From assembly GCA_013314755.1 (NCBI GenBank), contig JABUFA010000015.1:20898-84897 (forward strand): DNA of 64,000 nucleotides, given 5' to 3'. A program made the position numbers and the translations under genes. Below are positions 43,854 to 53,890 of the stretch, piece by piece (positions within the stretch are counted from its first letter, which is position 1; every line of letters starts with the position of its first letter). The notes below the pieces were generated by a model. The model saw only the letters and a program-made list of their open reading frames with translations. It was not told where the DNA came from and searched no databases. The stretch comes from Chthonomonadia bacterium. Its GTDB lineage: Bacteria; Armatimonadota; HRBIN16.

Positions 43854-45662
43854 ATGCAACACGCGCCACAGGACCATATCCGAAACTTCTGTATCATCGC
43901 GCATATCGACCACGGAAAGTCCACCCTTGCCGACCGCATTCTGGAGTTTACGGGCGCGATTGACCCCCGCCAGATGCAGGAGCAGGTGCTGGACCAGATG
44001 GACCTGGAGCGCGAGCGGGGCATCACCATCAAGATGACCGCCGTGCGCCTCACCTACCGGGCGCGCGATGGACAGGAGTACGAGCTGAACCTGATCGACA
44101 CGCCGGGGCATGTGGACTTCACCTACGAGGTCTCACGCAGTCTGGCGGCGTGCGAGGGCGCTCTGCTGGTGGTGGACGCCTCGCAGGGCGTGGAGGCACA
44201 GACCATCGCCAACGTGAACCTGGCGATGAACAACAATCTGGAGATTATCCCCGTCATCAATAAGATTGACCTGCCCGCCGCCGACCCCGAGCGTGTGAAG
44301 GAGGAGATAGAACACATCCTCGCGCTGGACCCCTCCGAAGCCATCCTCGCCAGCGCGAAAGAGGGTATCGGCACGGAAGAGATTCTGGAAGCGGTGGTGC
44401 ACAAAATACCGCCGCCGCAGGGCAATCCAGACGCTCCACTACGTGCCCTGATTTTCGACTCGCACTTTGACCCCTACCTGGGCGTGGTGGTGTATATCCG
44501 GGTGGTGGATGGCGTGGTGCGCCCCGGAATGCGCATTCGCTTCATGTCCACCGGACGCGAGTTCGAAGTGACCAGCGTGGGCTTCTTCACGCCGCGCCTG
44601 CAGGAGGGCGACGAACTGCGCACCGGCGAGGTGGGCTATCTGACCGCCGGCATTAAGACCGTGGGCGATACGCGCGTTGGCGATACCATCACCGACGCCG
44701 AACGCCCCGCCTCCGAACCTCTGCCCGGATACAAGCCGGTCAAACCGATGGTGTACTGCGGGCTGTACCCGGTGGACGGCGAGGAGTTCACCGACCTGCG
44801 CGACGCGCTGATGAAACTGCAGCTCAACGACGCCGCGCTGGTGTTTGAGCCCGAAACCTCCGCCGCGCTGGGATTCGGCTTTCGGTGTGGATTCCTGGGC
44901 TTACTGCACATGGACATTGTGCAGGAGCGATTGGAGCGCGAGTTCGGGCTGTCGCTGATTGCCACCGCGCCCAGCGTGGTCTACCGCATCACCACTACGA
45001 AGGGCGAGGTTATCATGCTGGACAACCCCGCGCACTGGCCGGCGCAGACCACCATCGCCAGCGTGGAGGAGCCGTATATTCGCGCCACCATTTTCGTGCC
45101 GGCGGAGTACGTGGGCGCGATGATGGAGCTGGCGATGGAGCGGCGCGGCGAGTTCGTGAAGATGGAATACCCCTCGCCCAACCGCGTGCTGCTGACCTAT
45201 GACCTGCCCCTGGCGGAAATCCTGCTGGACTTCTATGACCAGCTGAAGAGCCGTTCCAAAGGCTACGCTTCGTTTGACTACGAACCCATCGGCTACCGAC
45301 AGTCGGACCTGGTGAAGCTGGATATTCTGATTAACGGCGACCCGGTGGACGCGCTGAGCTTCATCACGCACCGTGAGCGTGCCTACAGCCGTGCCCGCGC
45401 TCTGGTGGAACGCCTGCGCGAGGTGGTGCCGCGCCAGCAGTTTGAGGTGCGCATTCAGGCAGCTATCGGGAGCAAAATCATTGCCTCCGAGCGGATACCG
45501 CCTTTCCGCAAGAACGTGCTGGCGAAGTGCTACGGCGGCGACGTCACCCGCAAGCGCAAACTGCTGGAGAAGCAAAAAGAGGGCAAGAAGCGCATGAAGC
45601 AGCTGGGCAACGTGGAGATACCGCAGGAAGCGTTCCTCAGCGTGCTCAAGGTGGCGGAATAA
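43854..45662 (+). CDS. lepA: Elongation factor 4 (LepA), ribosome-associated GTPase
   Basis: 602 residues from ATG at 43854, with GGAGG five bases before; the frame could start at 43830, but that ATG is in the -10 box. G-motifs: G1 [10 protein letters not shown]2 region ERGITIK, G3 [13 protein letters not shown]4 NKIDLP, G5 SAKEGIG. Domain II beta-barrel, then domain IV/CTD characteristic of LepA ([60 protein letters not shown]). EF4 acts on stalled ribosomes and is nearly universal in bacteria. Followed by a palindromic repeat and no clear T-run terminator. Confidence 0.97.
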   Translation: MQHAPQDHIRNFCIIAHIDHGKSTLADRILEFTGAIDPRQMQEQVLDQMDLERERGITIKMTAVRLTYRARDGQEYELNLIDTPGHVDFTYEVSRSLAACEGALLVVDASQGVEAQTIANVNLAMNNNLEIIPVINKIDLPAADPERVKEEIEHILALDPSEAILASAKEGIGTEEILEAVVHKIPPPQGNPDAPLRALIFDSHFDPYLGVVVYIRVVDGVVRPGMRIRFMSTGREFEVTSVGFFTPRLQEGDELRTGEVGYLTAGIKTVGDTRVGDTITDAERPASEPLPGYKPVKPMVYCGLYPVDGEEFTDLRDALMKLQLNDAALVFEPETSAALGFGFRCGFLGLLHMDIVQERLEREFGLSLIATAPSVVYRITTTKGEVIMLDNPAHWPAQTTIASVEEPYIRATIFVPAEYVGAMMELAMERRGEFVKMEYPSPNRVLLTYDLPLAEILLDFYDQLKSRSKGYASFDYEPIGYRQSDLVKLDILINGDPVDALSFITHRERAYSRARALVERLREVVPRQQFEVRIQAAIGSKIIASERIPPFRKNVLAKCYGGDVTRKRKLLEKQKEGKKRMKQLGNVEIPQEAFLSVLKVAE

Positions 45663-45676
45663 CACCCAACCCCCAG

Positions 45677-45699
45677 CCCCTTCCCTGCGAGGGAAGGGG
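45677..45699. repeat. Palindromic repeat with perfect 10-bp stem
   Basis: Arms CCCCTTCCCT and AGGGAAGGGG around GCG, 15 bases after the lepA stop. The mirror copy (loop CGC) is at 57506-57528 and a shorter one at 9178-9194. No T-run follows, so it is a repeat family member and only possibly a transcription stop. Confidence 0.82.
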
Positions 45700-45781
45700 A
45701 TCGACAGGGCTTCCCTTATGTTATAATGATGGCGACAGGAGAAATGTTTATTGCAACTTGTAGGTTCTTCTGGACAACAAG

Positions 45782-46021
45782 ATGAAGGCCACACGCTATT
45801 TTACAGAACAGGTACTCCGCAAGCGCCCGTATATACAACCAGAGTGGTGCGAACAAATTATTCGGCAACCGCTGAAGAAAGAGATGCAGCCTGACGGCAG
45901 GGTTAGATATTGGGGGTACGTTCCAGATCTGGGACGTTATCTGCGTGTGGTCACGTTGGAAGATGGGGAAACGGTACATAATGCCTTTCCCGACCGTAAC
46001 TTCACACAGGAGGAAGAATAG
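45782..46021 (+). CDS. DUF4258-like small protein, candidate toxin of a two-gene pair
   Basis: 79 residues; the ribosome site is weak. The sequence (TRYFTEQVLRKRPYIQPEWC, VRYWGYVPDLGRYLRVVTLEDGETVHNAFPDRNF) resembles the DUF4258 / BrnT-like fold, some members of which are RNase toxins; here no catalytic residues can be proven. Its TAG abuts the ATG of a DUF2283 gene, and this pairing recurs in many genomes, which suggests a toxin-antitoxin-type unit. Confidence in a coding gene is good, in function modest. Confidence 0.75.
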   Translation: MKATRYFTEQVLRKRPYIQPEWCEQIIRQPLKKEMQPDGRVRYWGYVPDLGRYLRVVTLEDGETVHNAFPDRNFTQEEE

Positions 46022-46243
46022 ATGCGTTTACACTACTATCCAGAGACAGACAGCCTGTACATAGAACTCCGCGAGAAGGCAAGCGTGGACTCGATAGAGG
46101 TCGCGCCGGGTGTGGTGGTGGACTTCGACGAGCAGGGTAGCGTGGTTGGCATTGACCTGGACCATGCGGGGGAGCGGTTTTCGCTGGAGCGGTTAGAGAT
46201 AAACGATCTGCCCCTGCGGCTGGTAGTTGCGCAATCAGCATAG
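46022..46243 (+). CDS. DUF2283-family small protein, candidate antitoxin partner
   Basis: 73 residues, starting right after the stop of the preceding gene. DUF2283 signature: LHYYPETDSLYIELREK, then VAPGVVVDFDEQGSVVGIDLDHAG. Beta-rich and acidic. DUF2283 genes usually sit next to a small DUF4258-like gene, as here. Function of the family is not established. Confidence 0.85.
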   Translation: MRLHYYPETDSLYIELREKASVDSIEVAPGVVVDFDEQGSVVGIDLDHAGERFSLERLEINDLPLRLVVAQSA

Positions 46244-46297
46244 AACCGGGAGCAGGCAGATAAAGAGAACTCTCCAGTCCGCCTGCTCGTTATACCC

Positions 46298-47230
46298 CTA
46301 CTCAATCCCCTGCGCTGCCAGCCAGCGCTCGGCGTCAATGGCTGCCATACAGCCTGAACCGGCGGCGGTGACCGCCTGTCGGTACACCCGGTCTGCTACG
46401 TCGCCCGCGGCGAACACGCCCTCCACGCTGGTGTACGTGCCGTTACGCACCAGGATATAGCCCTGTTCGTCCATCTCCACCTGCCCGACGAAGATGTCGG
46501 TGTTCGGCTTGTGACCGATAGCCATGAATACCCCATCAATCGGCTTGTCCCACGTTTCGCCTGTCTTCACGTTGCGCAGGCGCACGCCCGTTACCCTGCC
46601 CACGTTCACGTCGTAGATGTCGTCTACCACCGTATTCCAGATGAACTCGATTTTGGGGTTTTCAAAGGCACGCTTTTGCATAATCTTGCTGGCGCGCAGC
46701 TGGTCGCGTCGGTGCACCACGTACACCTTTGTGGCGAACTTGGTGAGGAACAGAGCCTCTTCCATCGCCGTGTCGCCGCCGCCGACCACGATCACCTCTT
46801 TACCCCGGAAGAAGAACCCATCGCAGGTGGCACAAGCAGACACCCCTCTGCCCTGCAGGGCTTTCTCTGCCTCCAGTCCCAGCCATTTCGCGCTGGCGCC
46901 TGTAGCGATGATAACCGCATGTGCCTCATAAAGGTTCTCTGCGCTGTCCCACAGGCGGAAGGGTCGCTGCGAGAAGTCCACTCTGGTGATGGCATCGGTG
47001 ATGATTTGCGTGCCGAACCGCTCCGCCTGCTGACGGAACAACTGCATCAGTTCGGGACCCATAATGCCCTCGGGGAAGCCGGGGTAATTTTCCACCTCCG
47101 AGGTGATGGTCAGCTGTCCGCCCGGTTGCAGACCTTCGAACAACAGGGGTTGCAGGTTCGCCCGCGCGGTGTAAATCGCTGCGGTGTATCCCGCCGGTCC
47201 CGACCCAATGATGATGACCTTGTGTGTCAA
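46298..47230 (-). CDS. trxB: Thioredoxin reductase
   Basis: 310 residues from TTG at 47230, with GGAGGGG about 7 bases upstream. FAD-binding [16 protein letters not shown], redox-active CATC in [11 protein letters not shown] near residue 137, NADPH-binding [15 protein letters not shown] with HRRD, and the C-terminal FAD motif [27 protein letters not shown]. It passes electrons from NADPH to thioredoxin. Length is standard. No thioredoxin gene is seen next to it. Confidence 0.95.
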   Translation of the reverse strand: MTHKVIIIGSGPAGYTAAIYTARANLQPLLFEGLQPGGQLTITSEVENYPGFPEGIMGPELMQLFRQQAERFGTQIITDAITRVDFSQRPFRLWDSAENLYEAHAVIIATGASAKWLGLEAEKALQGRGVSACATCDGFFFRGKEVIVVGGGDTAMEEALFLTKFATKVYVVHRRDQLRASKIMQKRAFENPKIEFIWNTVVDDIYDVNVGRVTGVRLRNVKTGETWDKPIDGVFMAIGHKPNTDIFVGQVEMDEQGYILVRNGTYTSVEGVFAAGDVADRVYRQAVTAAGSGCMAAIDAERWLAAQGIE

Positions 47231-47249
47231 CTCTTATCCCCTCCATGCG

Positions 47250-47281
47250 AAAAAATAGAGTAGGAGGCTTGGCCCCTACTC
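47250..47281 (-). terminator. Rho-independent terminator after the lipoprotein gene
   Basis: On the minus strand, a stem GAGTAGG/CCTACTC followed by TATTTTTT, about 45 bases after the lipoprotein stop (47326) and just before trxB. It would end the WD40-lipoprotein transcript. Confidence 0.75.
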
Positions 47282-47325
47282 ACATTTTACACGATATTAC
47301 CGGCAGTTTTTACGTGACCTTGCGC

Positions 47326-47718
47326 TTAGAAGTCTGGAGGGCTTGGAGGTGGCACCAAGACCTCGCCAGACCGCCCCTCTTTGCCCGCGCTATCTCTTGC
47401 CCGCACCTGCACTCGCAGGGTGTCGTAAGGTAAATCCGCGCGGTACTGGTTTGCGTATTCCCGGCGCATCACTCTGGTGATAGTTTGCAGGCTTCCGTTT
47501 GTTGCTACCACCTCCACAGTAGACACCTCTACATCGTCATAGACCAGTGCCTGCACTATCACCTCATTGGTCTGCTGGGCACGGGTCGCCCGAACCATGT
47601 CCACGGTCGGGGGAGATTGGTCCTGGAGGGCGGCAGTGCCGCCTCCCCCGCAACCGCTAAGCATAGCGATCCCTCCCATGGCGCCCAGCGCCAGTAGCCG
47701 TCTGATACCTCGATGCAT
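47326..47718 (-). CDS. Small lipoprotein, beta-domain
   Basis: 130 residues with a lipoprotein signal: MHRGIRRLLALGAMGGIAM followed by the lipobox LSGC and a Gly-rich linker. The rest (about 100 residues) has a beta-sandwich look, with VQALVYDDVEVSTVEVVATNG and YDTLRVQVRARDSAGKEG, reminiscent of bacterial Ig-like domains. No enzyme motif. It lies 13 bases downstream of the large WD40 gene, so probably co-expressed, and ends at the terminator at 47250-47281. Confidence 0.78.
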   Translation of the reverse strand: MHRGIRRLLALGAMGGIAMLSGCGGGGTAALQDQSPPTVDMVRATRAQQTNEVIVQALVYDDVEVSTVEVVATNGSLQTITRVMRREYANQYRADLPYDTLRVQVRARDSAGKEGRSGEVLVPPPSPPDF

Positions 47719-47731
47719 TGCCGTCCCTCCG

Positions 47732-50700
47732 TTATCGTGTCAGAACTAAGGGCACAGTGCTTCGGACAACCTGCCCGTCGCTGCCCGTAGCCTTGATTTC
47801 TGCAAGGTAAACACCAGCCGGCAAAGCGATGCCATTGCCATCTCGTCCATCCCAGCTGACCTGCTGGATGCCAGCGGAGCGCGTAATGTCGCTTGCTACT
47901 CTGCGGGCGATTTTACCTGCCGACGTCAGGATGTTTACCTCAACCTGCGCCACTGTGTTCACCGCATACGAGATGGTGTATCGTCCACCGGTGCCTCGCC
48001 CACCGGAGACACGCACCGACGAGATGCGCAGGATACCACCATCTGGTACCGTCTCGATGCGGAACCGATACTCACCACCCTGCCTACTGACAGCGAAGGT
48101 GTGGGAGCTGCTGGTGCGCAGGAACTTCCGCTCGCCAGTCTGCAGGTCAACCAGTACCAGATTCACGTCGCGAGGTACCGTGTAAGCGCCCTGCCAGTAA
48201 AGCGTCGCTCTCTCGTGCTGCCCGGCGGGAACGTTCACGCTGATTTCCCATGGCTGGACGGAACGATTGTGCACGCGAAGGTCTACTGCCAGCGGTACGC
48301 CATCGCGAAGGATAACCATCGTCGGCGCTGGCACGGTGACAGGAGGCGATGGTGGCAGGGCAATAGCCGTACCAGTGCCTTCTCGTTGCGCACCGATTAT
48401 CGCCCATGCGTTATGCTCGCCGTTAGAGAGCCTCAGCTGGATACCCCACGTGCTGGAGCTGGTATTCCCGCTGCGCCCTGATACCACAACCTGCCTGGAT
48501 GATAGGTTCAGAATGAGCTCACAGTCTACGTGAGCATACACCCAGTATCCTTGCCAGGGCGCGAGGCTATTCTGGATGCCTGGTAACCCGGCGGTGGTAT
48601 ACACGGGGAAGTACTCTCCACCTGCAGGATGCTGGGGATTGGGTTGCCAGCCCCATGCATAACCGAATATCCAACCAGACTGGGTTGCTTGCATCAGGTC
48701 TCTGACTTCACCACCGCGGCGTACCTGCACCGATTCAGCATTCCACGGCACCGCTCGCAGGAAGGGGTTGCTGATATAGTTCCACCCCGCTTTGAGAGGA
48801 ATACTGAACGGGGAAGCAACCGGTGCTCCGGCGATAGCCAGCCGCATTTGTGTGCCGGGGCGGATCCAGTAACCCTGCCCAACCAAGATGGGGTCATCAG
48901 CGGACACTTCAATATACTGCTTGGAGGTTGCATCCCATTTATACATCTTCACATCCGCCAGGCCAACATCCCTCTTGGTGGCATTGCCCAGGTTCAAGCC
49001 AGTGCCCCAGCCGTTAAGCGTTGCGGGCAGGCCAACAGGAACCTCTGACGCAACTGTGAAGGTGCGGGTGTTGCTCCAGTCGCCTGCCGAACCTCTGGCG
49101 TCAATCGCCCGAACCTTCCACGTCCACTCGCCAGAAGCCAACTCTTCGGGCAGAGTGTAGGTCAATGTGCGCCCACTGTCCGTCAGGGCGGTCTCATACC
49201 GCTTCACCTCCTCGCCCTGAACCAACTCCAGTGCGAACTTCACCTGGTCACCCTCCGCATCGCTGGCTCGCAACTGGAACGTGGGAGCAGGAGACACCAC
49301 CGAACCATCCGAAGGAGCCAGTATCTCCACACTCTGAGCCACACGGTTCACCGTGAAGGTGCGAACAGTGCTCCACTCCCCTTCCGAACCTTTGGCATCA
49401 ATGGCGCGAACCTGATACTGCCACACCCCAGATGCCAGTTCGGTGGGCAAGGTGAACAGCAGGGAACGTCCGCTGTCGGTCAACCCGGTCTCCACGCTCT
49501 GCTCGCTCTCGCCCTGCACCAGCCGAATGCGGAAGCGCACCTGGTCGCCCTCTGCATCGCTGGCACGCAGGCGAAGGGTCGGTGTGGGTGAAACGATGCT
49601 GTTGTCTTCTGGCTCCAGCACCTCCGCTACCGCTGGAGCACGGTTGACCGTGAAGGTGCGGGTGTTGCTCCAGTCGCCTGCCGAACCTCTGGCGTCAATC
49701 GCCCGAACCTTCCACGTCCACTCGCCAGAAGCCAACTCTTCGGGCAGAGTGTAGGTCAATGTGCGCCCACTGTCCGTCAGGGCGGTCTCATACCGCTTCA
49801 CCTCCTCGCCCTGAACCAACTCCAGTGCAAACTTCACCTGGTCATTGTTCGCATCGCTGGCGCGAAGCTGGAATATGGGCTGTGGTGGGACTATGGCTCC
49901 ACTCTCTGGAGAGATGACTGTGGGTATGCTGGGTGCAGCGTTAAACTGCGCCTCTCGCACACGCCATAGCGTTACCCCGTCCTCGCCGCCTGCCACCATA
50001 AAGATGCCGTCAGGAGTAAATGACACCGAACGTGAAGCGCTGGGCATCAAGGTGCCTCCCAAGGTCTTTAAGAACGTCAGTTCCCCATCTTGGATGGACC
50101 AACACTTCAACGTGTTGTCCGCTCCTGCCGACACCACTAACCCGCCATCTGGGGAGAATACGACCGAGAAAACCTCTCCGTCGTGCGCATGTATCTCGCG
50201 AGTTGTATCTCTCACACGATCCTTAAGCAGAACGTAACCATCGCTGAACCCAGCAACCAGGTAGCGGTTGTACGGACCGAATGCGAGAGTATTGGCTTTG
50301 CCGTGACCCGTCGTTATAGTCCCGCGACCAGTTCCAGTGTTTGCGTCCCAGATGCGGATGCTTCCATCTGCGCCAGCTGTCGCAATCAGCGTTTCGTACA
50401 TCAGGTCAGGACCAAAAGCCACCTGGTATATCGGACTTCCGACGTTCAACGTGAGTCGCTGGCTCCTCGCCGCAACATCCCAGATGACTACTTGTCCATC
50501 TCTTCCTGCCGAAGCGAGTAGACGATTGTCTGAGGAGAAAGCAACGGAATGCACCCAATTGCCATGAAGGCTTGGTAAAGCGTTGCCCGGCCAAAGGTAT
50601 ACTGAGGCATTCCGAGTGCTCGCTGACGTCCGCTGACCATCTGGAGAGATAGCGATGCTGAGTATCCAATCATCTGCTGATAGTTCAGAACCCGTCTGAG

Positions 50701-51838
50701 CACCCGACGGCTGCTCCCAGAAATGGACTACACCGTCTTTTCCGCCAGAAGCGACCAATGCCCCATCTGGAGAGGTTGCAACACTCAATACCTCGTCCAT
50801 GCTGAAACGTTGAGCCAAGGCACCGCTGCTCGCGTTCCACACTCGTACCGATTGGTCTGCCGATGCTGAGGCAAGATACTGTCCATCTGGCGAGAACGCC
50901 ACCGACTGCACGGCGAGTGTATGACCGCTCAGCGTGCGCACGAGGCTGCCATCGTTGACGCGCCAGACGTGAACAGTGTTATCTGCACTTCCCGAAGCGA
51001 CATACTGTCCATCTGGCGAGAACGCCACCGACTGCACAGCGAGTGTATGACCGCTCAGCGTGTGCAACGAGTCGCCACTGTCTACTTGCCAGACCCGAAC
51101 GGTCCTGTCTGCGCTACCTGATGCGAGATACTGTCCATCTGGCGAGAACGCCACCGACTGCACGGCGAGTGTATGACCGCTCAGCGTGCGCACGAGGCTG
51201 CCATCGTTGAGGCGCCAGATTTTGACCAGGGTAGTGCCTTCACTACCGGTAGCGAGCAGCTGTCCATCAGGTGAAAACGCTACAGAGGTAACTGGGTTCC
51301 CGTCTGCAATGCTTCTGACTGTTTCACCCGATGCGACATTCCAGACACGGACCGTCCCATCTCGGCTTGCCGAAGCCAGGTACTGCCCGTTCTGTGAGAA
51401 TGCCACCGCGTTTACCCAGCTGGAATGCCCCTGCAGGGTATGAACGGGAGTAACGCTGAGCCCCCGGTCCTGTACCCTCCAGATCTTGACAGTCGTATCA
51501 TCGCTACCCGTCGCCAGCAGGCTTCCATCCGCTGAGAAGGCGACAGTATTCACCCGGTCAGAATGAGCGGCGATGACTTTCACGCGTACACCATCACCGC
51601 GCCGATACAGGCTGACCGTACCATAGCGCGATGGTACTGCTATCAGCTCCTCGCCGCTGGCATCGCGGGTGTAAGCAACAGAGCGCGCGTCCAGAACGGG
51701 CTGGTACCAGATGAGGTCTGGGGGGAAGCTCTGTGGCATACACATTGCTGCGGCAAAGAGTGTGATGAGCAACATCATCGCCGGTACTCTGGCTATCTGC
51801 TTGCTCCATTTGAAGATAGCTGCCTTTGTGGATTGCAT
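47732..51838 (-). CDS. Very large exported WD40 protein with Ig-like repeats and FlgD-type C-terminus
   Basis: 1368 residues. Start at ATG 51838 with AGGAGG upstream; a hydrophobic signal lies near residues 18-33 (MMLLITLFAAAMCM). About 13 WD40 blades run to about residue 640, marked by VAFSPDGQYLASGS and VWRVNDGSLVRTLSGHT. Three Ig-like repeats of about 95 residues follow (LRASDAEGDQVKFALELVQGEEV; LASGEWTWKVRAIDARGS), then a region with GYWIRPGTQM and GWNYISNPF, and finally a FlgD-type Ig fold (GNGIALPAGVYLAEIKATG) used as an anchor in many secreted proteins. Recent tandem copies are plain in the DNA (see repeats). Likely a cell-surface binding protein. Confidence 0.9.
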   Translation of the reverse strand: MQSTKAAIFKWSKQIARVPAMMLLITLFAAAMCMPQSFPPDLIWYQPVLDARSVAYTRDASGEELIAVPSRYGTVSLYRRGDGVRVKVIAAHSDRVNTVAFSADGSLLATGSDDTTVKIWRVQDRGLSVTPVHTLQGHSSWVNAVAFSQNGQYLASASRDGTVRVWNVASGETVRSIADGNPVTSVAFSPDGQLLATGSEGTTLVKIWRLNDGSLVRTLSGHTLAVQSVAFSPDGQYLASGSADRTVRVWQVDSGDSLHTLSGHTLAVQSVAFSPDGQYVASGSADNTVHVWRVNDGSLVRTLSGHTLAVQSVAFSPDGQYLASASADQSVRVWNASSGALAQRFSMDEVLSVATSPDGALVASGGKDGVVHFWEQPSGAQTGSELSADDWILSIAISPDGQRTSASTRNASVYLWPGNALPSLHGNWVHSVAFSSDNRLLASAGRDGQVVIWDVAARSQRLTLNVGSPIYQVAFGPDLMYETLIATAGADGSIRIWDANTGTGRGTITTGHGKANTLAFGPYNRYLVAGFSDGYVLLKDRVRDTTREIHAHDGEVFSVVFSPDGGLVVSAGADNTLKCWSIQDGELTFLKTLGGTLMPSASRSVSFTPDGIFMVAGGEDGVTLWRVREAQFNAAPSIPTVISPESGAIVPPQPIFQLRASDANNDQVKFALELVQGEEVKRYETALTDSGRTLTYTLPEELASGEWTWKVRAIDARGSAGDWSNTRTFTVNRAPAVAEVLEPEDNSIVSPTPTLRLRASDAEGDQVRFRIRLVQGESEQSVETGLTDSGRSLLFTLPTELASGVWQYQVRAIDAKGSEGEWSTVRTFTVNRVAQSVEILAPSDGSVVSPAPTFQLRASDAEGDQVKFALELVQGEEVKRYETALTDSGRTLTYTLPEELASGEWTWKVRAIDARGSAGDWSNTRTFTVASEVPVGLPATLNGWGTGLNLGNATKRDVGLADVKMYKWDATSKQYIEVSADDPILVGQGYWIRPGTQMRLAIAGAPVASPFSIPLKAGWNYISNPFLRAVPWNAESVQVRRGGEVRDLMQATQSGWIFGYAWGWQPNPQHPAGGEYFPVYTTAGLPGIQNSLAPWQGYWVYAHVDCELILNLSSRQVVVSGRSGNTSSSTWGIQLRLSNGEHNAWAIIGAQREGTGTAIALPPSPPVTVPAPTMVILRDGVPLAVDLRVHNRSVQPWEISVNVPAGQHERATLYWQGAYTVPRDVNLVLVDLQTGERKFLRTSSSHTFAVSRQGGEYRFRIETVPDGGILRISSVRVSGGRGTGGRYTISYAVNTVAQVEVNILTSAGKIARRVASDITRSAGIQQVSWDGRDGNGIALPAGVYLAEIKATGSDGQVVRSTVPLVLTR
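49056..49250 (-). repeat. Direct repeat 1 of 2 inside the WD40/Ig gene (195 bp)
   Basis: 195 bases encoding an Ig-like unit, nearly identical to 49650-49844 (a mismatch near the end; a few at most). Copies this alike point to recent duplication or gene conversion. Confidence 0.88.
49650..49844 (-). repeat. Direct repeat 2 of 2 inside the WD40/Ig gene (195 bp)
   Basis: The partner of 49056-49250; the Ig-like unit between them (around 49350-49600) is a more diverged relative. Confidence 0.88.
50878..51191 (-). repeat. Near-identical WD40 units at exact 126-base spacing
   Basis: Three copies of a roughly 61-base segment start at 50878, 51004 and 51130, exactly 126 bases (42 codons, one WD40 blade) apart, with one or two differences. 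This fits recent blade duplication by slippage or unequal exchange. Confidence 0.88.
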
Positions 51839-52095
51839 CCTCCCGCTCTCCTCCTGAACAACTGGTGTTGACGGCTGGCGCTCCGGGCACGCGGACCATA
51901 ATGCGCCAGCTGGTTTCTCACTCCTGAATTATGGTCATTGCGCGCAAAAAGTTTAGGGTGAGCGACAGCAGTAGCATTCAGGGATTTTACGGGAGGGAAG
52001 AGGATTAGTAACCTCTCCCCTGACCATCTGCGGTTTCATACACGGCGCACGGGATTAAATTGAACTCGAGAGAGCGTCTTGTCCCTATAACTCTG

Positions 52096-53370
52096 TTACG
52101 GATATATCCCCCTTGTCAGGATAGCATCTGCTACCCTACCCACGCCGATGATGTAGGCGGCGGTGCGCATGTCCACTTTGCGCGTCTTTGCGGTGTGCAC
52201 CACGTCCTCGAACGCGCTGATGAGCACCCGCTCCAGCTTCTGGTTCACCTCGTCCTCGCTCCAGAAGAAGCTCTGCAGGTCCTGCACCCACTCGAAGTAA
52301 GAAACAATCACCCCGCCCGCGTTCGCCAGAATATCGGGCACGAGGAACACTCCCGCCTCGTTCAGGATGCGGTCTGCCTCCGGCGTGGTGGGACCGTTGG
52401 CACCCTCGATAATCACCCGCGCCTTGATGCGTTCCGCGTTCTGGCTGGTAATCTGATTGCCCAGCGCGGCGGGCACCAGAAAATCGCACGGCAGTTCCAG
52501 CATCTCCGCGTTGGTCAATACATCCCCTTCAGCATACTGGGGCAGTGTGCCCTCCCGGCGTACGCAGTGCTTCAGCAGAACGGGTATGTCCAGCCCTTTG
52601 GGGTTATACACGGCGTTCAGCGCGTCGCTGACCGCAATCACCTTTGCCCCCGCCTCGTGGAAGAACTTCGCCGCGGTGCTTCCCACGTTGCCGAAGCCCT
52701 GAATCACCACCCGTGCGCCCTGCAGGGGAATGTTGAGCATCTGAGAACACCGATTGGCAATCATCACCAGCCCGCGCCCTGTCGCCTCGATGCGCCCCTC
52801 CGAGCCGCCAATGGGTATTGGCTTGCCGGTGACCACCGCGGGAACGGTGTAGCCTCTGTGCATGCTGTAGGTGTCCATAATCCACGCCATCACCTGCGGG
52901 TCGGTTCCCACATCGGGCGCGGGGATGTCGCTTTCGGGACCGATAATAACGCTGATTTCGGTGGCATAGCGCCGGGTAAGCCGTTCCAGTTCTTTCAGCG
53001 AGAGCCTTTTCGGGTCGCAAATCACCCCACCCTTCGCTCCGCCGTAGGGGATGTTCACCACCGCGCATTTCCACGTCATCCACATCGCCAGCGCGCGCAC
53101 CTCGTCCAGGTCCGCCTGGGGATGGTAGCGGATACCGCCTTTGCAGGGACCCCGTGCGCGGTTGTGCTGAACCCGGTAGCCGGTGAAGATGCGCACCGAG
53201 CCGTCGTCCATCTGCACGGGAAAGTGCACCGTCAGCTCGCGTTCGGGGTATTTCAGGAACTCGTGGATGTTGCGGTCAAGGTTCAGCAGGTCTGCCACAA
53301 TCGCCAGCTGCTCCAGCGCCATCTGGTAGGGGTTCGCGCCATTGCGTCCCTCGGTGTGCGTTGTGGTCAT
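52096..53370 (-). CDS. gdhA: Glutamate dehydrogenase (Glu/Leu/Phe/Val family)
   Basis: 424 residues; ATG at 53370 with GGGAGG upstream. NAD(P)-dependent deamination of glutamate. Family marks: [23 protein letters not shown] (glutamate-binding Lys), [19 protein letters not shown] (catalytic Lys), [36 protein letters not shown] (Rossmann), [13 protein letters not shown] and [12 protein letters not shown]. Full length. It is the lone metabolic gene between the WD40 gene and mreD; the 51839-52095 gap before it shows no gene or clear promoter. Confidence 0.95.
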   Translation of the reverse strand: MTTTHTEGRNGANPYQMALEQLAIVADLLNLDRNIHEFLKYPERELTVHFPVQMDDGSVRIFTGYRVQHNRARGPCKGGIRYHPQADLDEVRALAMWMTWKCAVVNIPYGGAKGGVICDPKRLSLKELERLTRRYATEISVIIGPESDIPAPDVGTDPQVMAWIMDTYSMHRGYTVPAVVTGKPIPIGGSEGRIEATGRGLVMIANRCSQMLNIPLQGARVVIQGFGNVGSTAAKFFHEAGAKVIAVSDALNAVYNPKGLDIPVLLKHCVRREGTLPQYAEGDVLTNAEMLELPCDFLVPAALGNQITSQNAERIKARVIIEGANGPTTPEADRILNEAGVFLVPDILANAGGVIVSYFEWVQDLQSFFWSEDEVNQKLERVLISAFEDVVHTAKTRKVDMRTAAYIIGVGRVADAILTRGIYP

Positions 53371-53395
53371 GATGTTGCCTCCCTCTGTTGATGTG

Positions 53396-53890
53396 TTACG
53401 ATGCGTATACCAGTTCGGGACCCGGTGGGATCATGCGCCGCACCCACGCTGCGACAGGCAGGACAAATAACAGGTTATACACGCTTTCGCCTGTTGCCTG
53501 CACCACCCACCGCCCCGCGTCCTGCTGTGGCGAGAACAGGAAGAACACCGCCTCGCACAGCATACTGCCCGCCAGCGCGGATAGAATCAGCACAATAGGA
53601 TTATGGCGAAACACGCGCAGTTCCAGCAGTCCCAGCGACGCGCCCAGCACCATCCGGCTGACCAGGTAACTGCCAACGGACATGCCCACCACCGTGCCCA
53701 TCAGCCAGCCCGCCAGAAAGCCGCAGGCGGTTGCGGAGTGTGCGGAGGTGTTGACCGCGATGGCAATCAGCACTACCTTGTTCAGGTCGGGCTGTACCCC
53801 GCCGATGCGCAGATGGGGCGCCAGACTCGCCTGCAGGGCGGTGGCAAACAGCATCAATAGCACCAGTTTGAGCCAGACGGGCAATCTCAT
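53396..53890 (-). CDS. mreD: Rod-shape determining protein MreD
   Basis: 164 residues; ATG overlaps the mreC stop (4-base overlap). Five or so membrane helices ([35 protein letters not shown]) with the MreD pattern: [20 protein letters not shown] near the N-terminus and [19 protein letters not shown] in the middle. MreD is part of the elongasome that links MreB to the wall synthases. Last gene of the minus-strand run. Confidence 0.9.
   Translation of the reverse strand: MRLPVWLKLVLLMLFATALQASLAPHLRIGGVQPDLNKVVLIAIAVNTSAHSATACGFLAGWLMGTVVGMSVGSYLVSRMVLGASLGLLELRVFRHNPIVLILSALAGSMLCEAVFFLFSPQQDAGRWVVQATGESVYNLLFVLPVAAWVRRMIPPGPELVYAS

Noticed and set aside
43727..44053. N-terminal extension of purM
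   Set aside because: Covers the lepA promoter and coding start; a good ribosome site precedes the ATG at 43726 and the protein from there is full length.
45677..45699. Hairpin after lepA as a Rho-independent terminator
   Set aside because: No following T-run on either strand, and the same unit recurs in unrelated places, so it is listed as a repeat.
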